The notes beneath the pieces are model-generated. The model did no database searches, had not been told where the DNA came from, and was given only the letters and a program-made list of their open reading frames with translations. From a virus, in the IMG/VR virus record IMGVR_UViG_3300020121_000419, positions 1 to 43,419 of that record: a stretch of DNA of 43,419 nucleotides; one strand, 5' to 3'. A program made the translations under genes and the position numbers. Shown here piece after piece: positions 38,295-43,419 of the stretch (position 1 is its first letter; every line of letters starts with the position of its first letter).

Positions 38295-38582
38295 ATGGAT
38301 AGCTTAGTCGGCGATAAGAACGGCTGGGAACCCTGGGATGGGAACGCGATAGAAGACCAGACCGTCATCTGTCTTTTCTACAAGAAGCCGAAGCGAGCGT
38401 TTCGTGAGCTCGTCGTGCCTCGTCTGCTGCCGGTCCCATCAGTCGGACAAGGCTTCAGCGTGTACCTGGAACCGGATGACGACGAGCCAGAGGACTTCGT
38501 CGTCGAGGAAATTTCCTGGGCGCTCTCGCGCGGCGATGCAGTGCAACTCTGGATTCATGCGGTCCAGAATGACGAAGCGTGA
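38295..38582 (+). CDS. 95-residue acidic protein
   Basis: ATG 38295, GGAGG 10 nt upstream. QTVICLFYKKPKRAFRELVV and GQGFSVYLEPDDDEPEDFVV then SWALSRGDAVQLWIHAV: a beta-sheet protein. No family recognised. Confidence 0.65.
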   Translation: MDSLVGDKNGWEPWDGNAIEDQTVICLFYKKPKRAFRELVVPRLLPVPSVGQGFSVYLEPDDDEPEDFVVEEISWALSRGDAVQLWIHAVQNDEA

Positions 38583-38746
38583 ACGCGCTGGTTAGTCCCT
38601 GGCTCGAGCGCTACGCCGCGGGAATGCTCTGGGTGAGCGCGGCGTTCAGCTTCGCGCATCAGGCGTGGTCGTCTGTCTTCGTGTGCGCCAGCTGCGCGGG
38701 CATCGTGAGCGGCATGGCGATCTTCCGTTGGATCAAAGAACGGTGA
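38579..38746 (+). CDS. 55-residue membrane protein
   Basis: GTG 38579; both ends overlap neighbours as GTGA. Two hydrophobic stretches (AAGMLWVSAAFSFA, SSVFVCASCAGIVSGMAIF) and a basic end RWIKER. No family recognised. Confidence 0.6.
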   Translation: MNALVSPWLERYAAGMLWVSAAFSFAHQAWSSVFVCASCAGIVSGMAIFRWIKER

Positions 38747-39027
38747 CCGAGCGCGCATGCCGCGATTGCGGGTGCCTGGGCAATGAAAATCTGGATGACT
38801 CGGCGCCATCGCTGTGTCCAGATTGCTACGAGAAGCGTCTGGAACGTATCGCAACACTCTTTGAGCAGAAGTGCGACGCCTTTGAGGGCAACGACATCAC
38901 GCCACTGGTGGTGTGGCTGGCTGGTGCGCTCGAGACCATCGGCGGCGAGAAGCGCGAGTTTGCCCGGCACCACGCCAACCAACTGGCGCACATGGTCGTG
39001 CTCGCCGTGAACCAGCAGTTGAACTGA
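38743..39027 (+). CDS. 94-residue zinc-ribbon protein
   Basis: GTG 38743. RACRDCGCLG and LCPDCYEKRLERI supply a CxxC-CxxC site at residues 5-30. The C-terminal helix region follows (LVVWLAGALETIGG). No family recognised. Confidence 0.6.
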   Translation: MTERACRDCGCLGNENLDDSAPSLCPDCYEKRLERIATLFEQKCDAFEGNDITPLVVWLAGALETIGGEKREFARHHANQLAHMVVLAVNQQLN

Positions 39028-39031
39028 ACTA

Positions 39032-39271
39032 ATGGTGCATATATCTACCAAGATTGACCCACTCGATGCGATCAAGCAGGGCGAGCACTGCGTCGAGGAT
39101 ATGGGCGACATTGAAGTACTCATCGAGATGGTCGAACGTCGTCGGGCTGAGGTTGCCCGGCTGCGAGCAGTTCTTGAAAAGATCCTCGACACTGCGCTCC
39201 CGTCGAGCACGTTTCGTATGCCACCGTACCTCGTTGAAGCCATCAAGGAGGCCCTACGCGATGCCGTATAG
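39032..39271 (+). CDS. 79-residue coiled-coil protein
   Basis: ATG 39032, no clear ribosome site. IEVLIEMVERRRAEVARLRA then VLEKILDTALPS: one coiled coil. No family recognised. Confidence 0.5.
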   Translation: MVHISTKIDPLDAIKQGEHCVEDMGDIEVLIEMVERRRAEVARLRAVLEKILDTALPSSTFRMPPYLVEAIKEALRDAV

Positions 39272-39494
39272 AGCCCATCAGTACCACTGCGCGAAACACA
39301 ACGACTTCGAGAACTTTGGGCGGTGCTGCCCAGTTTGCGGTGAGCGTTGGGGCACTGACATCTGTCACGGAGAGCCGCGCGTCCTGGTCTGCGTCAGAGA
39401 GATCGCTCGCATCCGTGCAGCCCGCCGACGTGAACTCAAGGTTCACGGCTTGAAGCCGCAGCACGACAAGGCTCAACTCACGCTGAATACTTGA
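39261..39494 (+). CDS. 77-residue Cys/His-rich protein
   Basis: ATG 39261 with AAGGAGG 9 nt upstream. HQYHCAKHNDFENFGRCCPV then CGERWGTDICHG: a dense Cys/His site. Basic C-terminus. No family recognised. Confidence 0.6.
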   Translation: MPYRAHQYHCAKHNDFENFGRCCPVCGERWGTDICHGEPRVLVCVREIARIRAARRRELKVHGLKPQHDKAQLTLNT

Positions 39495-39505
39495 TTGAGA
39501 CAAAG

Positions 39506-39730
39506 ATGGTTGATTACCAAGCCCTGCAACAGACGACGCTCAAGGAGTTGATCCGCAAGATTCACGAGCGTGACGAACTCCGCGCCACGCTGTCAGAAAT
39601 CCACCGAATCGCTTCGGACGTGCATATCGGCGAGTTATCAGCGCTGCTGCAGATTCGTGACCTTGCTTCGAATCGTCGACCAGTCGCTATTCCCTGCGAA
39701 GGTGAATGCGGGCACCCGCTTCACTCTTGA
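39506..39730 (+). CDS. 74-residue helical protein
   Basis: ATG 39506, preceded by GAGACAAAG. A TTG at 39491 is an alternative. TLKELIRKIHERDELRATLS shares the phrase RDELRA with the next gene. C-terminal C-x3-C-x-H (PCEGECGHPLHS). Confidence 0.5.
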   Translation: MVDYQALQQTTLKELIRKIHERDELRATLSEIHRIASDVHIGELSALLQIRDLASNRRPVAIPCEGECGHPLHS

Positions 39731-39741
39731 GCGAGATAAAG

Positions 39742-40041
39742 ATGGATAAGTCAACCAAACCCCCGACGTGGGAGGAGGTTGCGATTGCAGTGACTCACCA
39801 GCGTGACGAACTCCGCGCCGAGAACGAGCGGTTGAACGGCGTTCACCATGCTGATCAGTACACGCTAACGCTACAGGCCAGGGAGAACGAGCGGCTGCGG
39901 GCGGCGCTTGAAAAGTGGCGACCTGCCGTTGAGCGCGCCGTGAAATGGTCTGAGCAGTTAGGCAACGAGCGTGATGCCAGAGGGTTTGCCGCCATGCTTG
40001 CTGACTTCGACTCTGCGCTTGGTAGAGATAAGTGCCGTTAG
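39742..40041 (+). CDS. 99-residue coiled-coil protein
   Basis: ATG 39742 preceded by GAGATAAAG, like the gene before. HQRDELRAENERLNGVHHAD and ARENERLRAALEKWRPAVER: coiled coil. Shared RDELRA motif with the upstream gene suggests an old duplication of this segment. Confidence 0.5.
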   Translation: MDKSTKPPTWEEVAIAVTHQRDELRAENERLNGVHHADQYTLTLQARENERLRAALEKWRPAVERAVKWSEQLGNERDARGFAAMLADFDSALGRDKCR

Positions 40042-40161
40042 TCTCGATAAACTCTGGGCGAGGCATACGGAGCCTCATATCCGGGGGTGACCACCTCCAT
40101 ATCTCCCATGGTTAGCCATGCGGGAGTTCGCGGCTCCCGCCCTCCGGTGCCGCTCTCGCCC
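40042..40161. terminator. Hairpin cluster between convergent gene blocks
   Basis: GCGGGAG (40120-40126) / CTCCCGC (40134-40140) is a perfect 7-bp stem; CATGG-TTAG-CCATG (40107-40120) and GAGGC ... GCCTC (about 40060-40076) are others. No T-runs. It lies between the end of the plus genes and the end of the minus membrane genes, so two-way termination is likely. Confidence 0.45.
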
Positions 40162-40242
40162 TTAGATCACGCCGAGCAAGCGGAGAAGCAGCACGATGAC
40201 CAGGACCGTGACGATCAGCCCGAGCCCGCCGTAGACATACAT
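40162..40242 (-). CDS. 26-residue membrane peptide
   Basis: ATG 40242, four nt after the previous stop. MYVYGGLGLIVTVLVIVLLL is a single membrane span with an Arg at the end. Third of a run of small membrane proteins. Confidence 0.45.
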   Translation of the reverse strand: MYVYGGLGLIVTVLVIVLLLRLLGVI

Positions 40243-40245
40243 GCC

Positions 40246-40407
40246 CTAGATCAGCCTCGCCACGGCCAGGGCAGCGATGAGCCCGAAGACCACGGGCGCG
40301 GTGTACGGCACCACACTGAGCAAGCCCAGAATCGCGATGAGCAGCACAAGCACGGCGACTAGCCAGCCGAGAGTGATAGCCAGATTTCCGACAGTTGTCA
40401 CCTGCAT
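40246..40407 (-). CDS. 53-residue two-span membrane protein, holin-like
   Basis: ATG 40407 with AAAGGAG 5 nt upstream. WLVAVLVLLIAILGLLSVV and PVVFGLIAALAVARLI: two spans joined by a short turn. Class II/III holin-like by size and place; unproven. Confidence 0.6.
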   Translation of the reverse strand: MQVTTVGNLAITLGWLVAVLVLLIAILGLLSVVPYTAPVVFGLIAALAVARLI

Positions 40408-40417
40408 GACTTCTCCT

Positions 40418-40663
40418 TTACTGGGGTGTACCCACGAGCAGTTGCTGAATGTTTTGCCCCTGATTCACATTGATCAGAAGCAAGCCAAGAATGACCATCC
40501 AGATAAGCACGATCTGGACCCGTACCGCGCGCGGGACCGCTGAGTCGCCGCGCGTCGCGAGCATCACCACCGCTTGCGCCGCTGCTCCGCCAATGAAGCC
40601 GGCCAGCAGAGGCGAGCTACTGCCGACCAGCCAGTTGAGCAAGGCGATGAGCGCGTGATCCAC
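40418..40663 (-). CDS. 81-residue two-span membrane protein, holin candidate
   Basis: GTG 40663, 3 nt after the peptidase-like gene. LLAGFIGGAAAQAVVMLATR and RVQIVLIWMVILGLLLINVN are membrane spans with a polar N-terminus and basic loop (PRAVR). Fits a holin. Confidence 0.6.
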   Translation of the reverse strand: MDHALIALLNWLVGSSSPLLAGFIGGAAAQAVVMLATRGDSAVPRAVRVQIVLIWMVILGLLLINVNQGQNIQQLLVGTPQ

Positions 40664-40666
40664 ACG

Positions 40667-41134
40667 TCAGGCCCGCGACTCCACGTAGATGATTGACACA
40701 GGCCCCAATGCGTTGAACTGGTCCCGCGAAAGCGTGTCGTAGACGCCCATGTAGGCCCGCGCACTGTTGGCCACGAGGATGTCTGGGCCGCTTGTTCCTC
40801 GAAGTGCCATGAAGTGGTACATGCCCTGCGGGTTGATCGTGCCAGTGTTGGTCCTGGCAATGGCGTAGGCCTGATCGAAGGTGCAGTGCACCTCGCGTGC
40901 GACCAACCCGTAGCTCGCCAGCGTGTCGATGACGCACTGTGACGACATACAACCGTAGGTCTGGTTGACACAGCTGGGATAGCCCATCCGCTCGCCGACC
41001 GCGTAGCGCGCGTCGTAGATATCGGCATCCTGGTAAGCGGTCGCCGTCGCCTGCAGCACCCACGTTGTCGAGCACACTGAACAGGTCCAGCTATAGGCTT
41101 GAGCCGGCATGAACCAGTTCGGGTCCCAGCTCAC
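40667..41134 (-). CDS. Papain-like cysteine-peptidase-fold protein
   Basis: 155 aa from GTG 41134 (GTGA overlap). YSWTCSVCSTTWVLQAT places a candidate nucleophile Cys21 at the start of a helix; MYHFMALRG gives His107 and LVANSARAYMG gives Asn123, in the Cys-His-Asn order. A second Cys set (C55, C62, C67) may be structural. I recall similar proteins in phage tail/lysis modules. Peptidoglycan endopeptidase is possible. Confidence 0.6.
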   Translation of the reverse strand: MSWDPNWFMPAQAYSWTCSVCSTTWVLQATATAYQDADIYDARYAVGERMGYPSCVNQTYGCMSSQCVIDTLASYGLVAREVHCTFDQAYAIARTNTGTINPQGMYHFMALRGTSGPDILVANSARAYMGVYDTLSRDQFNALGPVSIIYVESRA

Positions 41135-41364
41135 ACTTTTGGGTCATCGTCCTCCGCATACTCGGATTGCGTGACGGGCGGGTCCGACGTCACGCTGCCC
41201 TGCAAACTGGGATCGAGCGCATACAGGAAGGCTTCGACACTACCGGCACCGACCCACTTGCCGGAGACCGCTGCGGCGAGCGCCTGGGTAAAGAGCGCTT
41301 GCTGTTGCTGCAGCGTGGTGATCTGGGCGGTCTGGTCGTCGGAATACTGACTCACGTCGGTCAT
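41131..41364 (-). CDS. 77-residue Gln/Asp-rich protein
   Basis: ATG 41364 with AAGGAGA 7 nt upstream. QYSDDQTAQITTLQQQQALF is a helix; the end is acidic (QSEYAEDDDPKV). No family recognised. Confidence 0.6.
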   Translation of the reverse strand: MTDVSQYSDDQTAQITTLQQQQALFTQALAAAVSGKWVGAGSVEAFLYALDPSLQGSVTSDPPVTQSEYAEDDDPKV

Positions 41365-41375
41365 GGCATATCTCC

Positions 41376-41696
41376 TTACTGAGGGCACTCGATCAACAGG
41401 TACGGCGCCCAGACTTTGTTGGGTGCCACCTCGAACTGAATCACCAGACGGTAGCGCTTGCGGGGCAGCAGCGAGGTCACCGTCGCGGTCAGGTCGGCAG
41501 CGGCGACCGCCACCGGGCCAAGCAGCCCGACGGCGCTGTAGTCCTGGCCCGTATCGATCTGGGTCAGCGTCGCCTGAGCCCAGAGCACGCTCTCGCCTGG
41601 CAGCAGCACTGGCGTCGCGTCGAAGGTGAGTGGCAGCGTCTCCAGGCTGCCCATCTCGAAGGGGTTGGGTGAAACGTTCAGGTCCGCGCAACTCAT
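41376..41696 (-). CDS. 106-residue beta-sandwich protein
   Basis: ATG 41696 (TGATG overlap). ETLPLTFDATPVLLPGESVL, DLTATVTSLLPRKRYRLVIQ: an Ig-like/fibronectin-like pattern. I recall such proteins between phage fibre genes. Virion accessory by context. Confidence 0.6.
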   Translation of the reverse strand: MSCADLNVSPNPFEMGSLETLPLTFDATPVLLPGESVLWAQATLTQIDTGQDYSAVGLLGPVAVAAADLTATVTSLLPRKRYRLVIQFEVAPNKVWAPYLLIECPQ

Positions 41697-43066
41697 CAGC
41701 GCTCCTCCACGGTGAAGCGGACGCCACGACGCCCGACGGAAAACTGAGACTCGCGATGGCCAATGACGAAGTTTCCATCACGCACCGACACGACGAAAGT
41801 CTTCGAGGTCTTGCCGGCACCGGCGCTCGCGAGTGCGACCTGCTGCCCCAGCGTGGTGGTCAGGATGATGAACAGCCGTGGCGTGACGTTGTTGGCGACG
41901 ATGCTCACGGCCGTGGGCTGGACCAGCTGGCGCGTGAGCGAGATCGCCTGCTGTCGCCCCAGCAACTCCTGGACAACCACGCTCGGCGCGAGACGGAGCA
42001 CGCGCGGCAATGTGGCGGCGGTGCGCTGGAAGGTGCTCAGCGTGAGCCTGACGAACTGACCCAGTGCCAGGCTGCGCGCCTGGACGGTGCTGACGATGGT
42101 CAGCTTGACCGGCAGCCCGACGATACGCGCGCTGCTGGCCTGCGTGACGGTGCGCGTGAGGCGAACCTGCCGCACCAGACGTGGGCTCGTCGCTTCGGTC
42201 GTGCTGCGCACACGGCCGAGCACCAGCGGACCGAGGCGGACTTGCTGTGCCTGCAGGAAGGGCTTGGGCTTGGTGGTCAGGCTGACGGTGATGCGGAACA
42301 GGCGCGGGATTCGAAGCGCGATGACCGACTGCGTCGTGCTGAGCGTGCGCTGGTAGCCGTGGCCAATGCTGCCGACGACGGACTGGGCCACTGTCGCCAG
42401 CCGCGCGAGCTCTGCGGCTCGCGCGAGCCTGACAGTTTGCGTCTGGGTGACGGCCAGCGTGCGCGAGGATCCGCCAAGGAGCCCGATGATGCTGGACTGC
42501 GTCACGGTGCGCCGCAAGCTGACCGCACGCCGCAGCGCGAGGCTCTGGCTCAGCGTGGCACTGACGATGCGAGTGTTGATGCGACCGGCAGTCAGCGCAA
42601 GCGCCTGGCTCTGAGTGACCGCGCGGACCAGGCTTCGTGTCATGCGCAACGCACCAACTTGTGCCTGCGTCGTGACGAGCGTGCGCGGTATCGCTCGTAT
42701 CAGGCTGACCGCCTGTGCCTGCGTCAGTGCGAGGAGCGTGCCGACAAATGTGTTGAACCGCAGTGAAACACTGACAGTCTGTGTCGCGGTAACGGTAAGC
42801 GAATACGTCGTCCCCGAAACGAAGAACCACTTCTGTGCAGTAACTCGCGCTCGCGCGGGAATCCAGGATGGCACCAGAGGCGGTGCAGGCACATACACGG
42901 TCTGCAGGCTGACCGTCTGAGATTGCGTCGTCGAGACGATGACCGACGGAATCGGCTTCAGGTCGATCGTGACGCCCAGCCCACCGATCTGGCGGTTGAG
43001 CGTGATACCCGGCCGTCGATCGAGGTCGACGGTAACCCCGACGCTGCCGGTTTGGCGATCGGTCAT
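41696..43066 (-). CDS. 456-residue Arg-rich tandem-repeat virion protein
   Basis: After residue 130 the chain is built of about 20-25-residue units of the type 'R-T-L/V-x-x-T-Q-x-Q-x-V-x-L-x-R' (AVTQSQALALTAGR, TLAVTQTQTVRLARA, TVTQASSARIVGL, and more). Aromatics and acidic residues are nearly absent, Arg and Thr dominate. The N-terminus has a GVTVDLDRRPGI / GVTIDLKPIPSV duplication and the end is a small beta domain (FSVGRRGVRFTVEER). Fibrous beta structure is likely. No named family. Confidence 0.7.
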   Translation of the reverse strand: MTDRQTGSVGVTVDLDRRPGITLNRQIGGLGVTIDLKPIPSVIVSTTQSQTVSLQTVYVPAPPLVPSWIPARARVTAQKWFFVSGTTYSLTVTATQTVSVSLRFNTFVGTLLALTQAQAVSLIRAIPRTLVTTQAQVGALRMTRSLVRAVTQSQALALTAGRINTRIVSATLSQSLALRRAVSLRRTVTQSSIIGLLGGSSRTLAVTQTQTVRLARAAELARLATVAQSVVGSIGHGYQRTLSTTQSVIALRIPRLFRITVSLTTKPKPFLQAQQVRLGPLVLGRVRSTTEATSPRLVRQVRLTRTVTQASSARIVGLPVKLTIVSTVQARSLALGQFVRLTLSTFQRTAATLPRVLRLAPSVVVQELLGRQQAISLTRQLVQPTAVSIVANNVTPRLFIILTTTLGQQVALASAGAGKTSKTFVVSVRDGNFVIGHRESQFSVGRRGVRFTVEER

Positions 43067-43072
43067 GCCAGC

Positions 43073-43419
43073 TTAGCGGACGGTGGTGCCCGCCTCGAGC
43101 GCGTTCAGCGCGGAAACCGTCCAGGTCGCGCTTGTGTTTGGATCCGTCTCGTAGAGCTGGCGTAAGTACTGTGGAGTGGTCGCGAGGTTCTGGGCGGTGC
43201 CCTCGTTGGTGGTAGCGCCGCTCTTGACGGTCAAGCCGAGCTGACCGGTGCCGGTGTCACTGTTCTGTCCATACGCCAGAACCTCGGCGCAGTTGACCGC
43301 CCAGGAGCCGGCCGGTACGTCCTCGAGCGCATACGTGTCGCGCGTGGCGGCCGTCGCCGAGTACAGGTACTGGGCGAGCGAGGGCGGCAGCTCATTGACC
43401 TGGCTGTAGTTAGCGCCGG
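43073..43419 (-). CDS. Partial virion protein, open at right edge
   Basis: C-terminal 114 codons ending TAA 43073-43075. NYSQVNELPPSLAQYLYSAT then RDTYALEDVPAGSWAVNCAE and QLYETDPNTSATWTVSALNA match a common phage virion beta domain (NY-x-V-x-E-x-P ... DTYA ... ETDP.TSA.WT..), usually in minor structural proteins. Start lies beyond the window. Confidence 0.75.
   Translation of the reverse strand, partial: GANYSQVNELPPSLAQYLYSATAATRDTYALEDVPAGSWAVNCAEVLAYGQNSDTGTGQLGLTVKSGATTNEGTAQNLATTPQYLRQLYETDPNTSATWTVSALNALEAGTTVR

Noticed and set aside
1-43419. CRISPR arrays and tRNA genes
   Set aside because: I looked for regularly spaced repeats of 25-40 bp and for cloverleaf-type sequences in the non-coding gaps and saw none. 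A covariance search would be needed to exclude a divergent tRNA.

Overview
The window is most of the genome of a tailed double-stranded DNA phage with a siphovirus-type plan. It carries an HK97-fold capsid set, a large terminase, an 821-residue tape measure with a frameshifted tail chaperone in front of it, and a large serine recombinase, so it is probably temperate. The DNA is GC-rich and genes are packed with ATGA, GTGA and TAATG overlaps. An Rpf-type (transglycosylase-like) lysin, a GP88-family gene and a CGAAC-N4-GTTC operator of the Gram-positive LexA type suggest a high-GC host with a Gram-positive-like SOS system. Actinobacteria would fit, but the host cannot be fixed from the sequence.

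Layout. (1) 19275 down to 1, minus strand: portal, Mu-F-like minor head protein, a GT4 glycosyltransferase, Com-like zinc peptide, Asp-box propeller, protease, capsid, connectors and tail terminator. Then come a GT2, a methyltransferase, a jelly-roll protein, a CgeB-like glycosyltransferase, tail tube, frameshifted chaperone, tape measure and tail tip. A plus-strand superinfection-immunity gene (4652-4900) sits inside this operon. (2) 19276-19978: a 700-bp control region. (3) 19979-25835, plus strand: an early or accessory block starting with GP88 and ending with a small HTH protein; most of its genes are unknown. Several genes here have their Shine-Dalgarno in the loop of a small stem-loop. 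(4) 36007 down to 25912, minus strand: lysis genes, VRR-NUC nuclease, SSB-like protein, primase-helicase, an origin-like repeat field, RecB-like nuclease, a C5 DNA methyltransferase with another gene nested in it, a Mom-like protein, and the terminase subunits. (5) 36010-38294: serine recombinase with a candidate att region and a small convergent gene. (6) 38295-40041, plus strand: small accessory genes. (7) 43419 down to 40162, minus strand: virion fibre-type proteins, a cysteine-peptidase-like protein and three small membrane proteins. This continues the tail module of region 1 if the map is circular.

The most unusual points are: a shared C-x-HG ... H-x(5-6)-C-x-C module in three virion genes; glycan-modifying enzymes spliced into the head and tail modules; a gene nested in the methyltransferase; a dense inverted and direct repeat field beside the primase; a 10-mer CGAACACCTG found in all three long control regions (one copy is a good LexA box); and early-gene ribosome sites held in covarying stem-loops.
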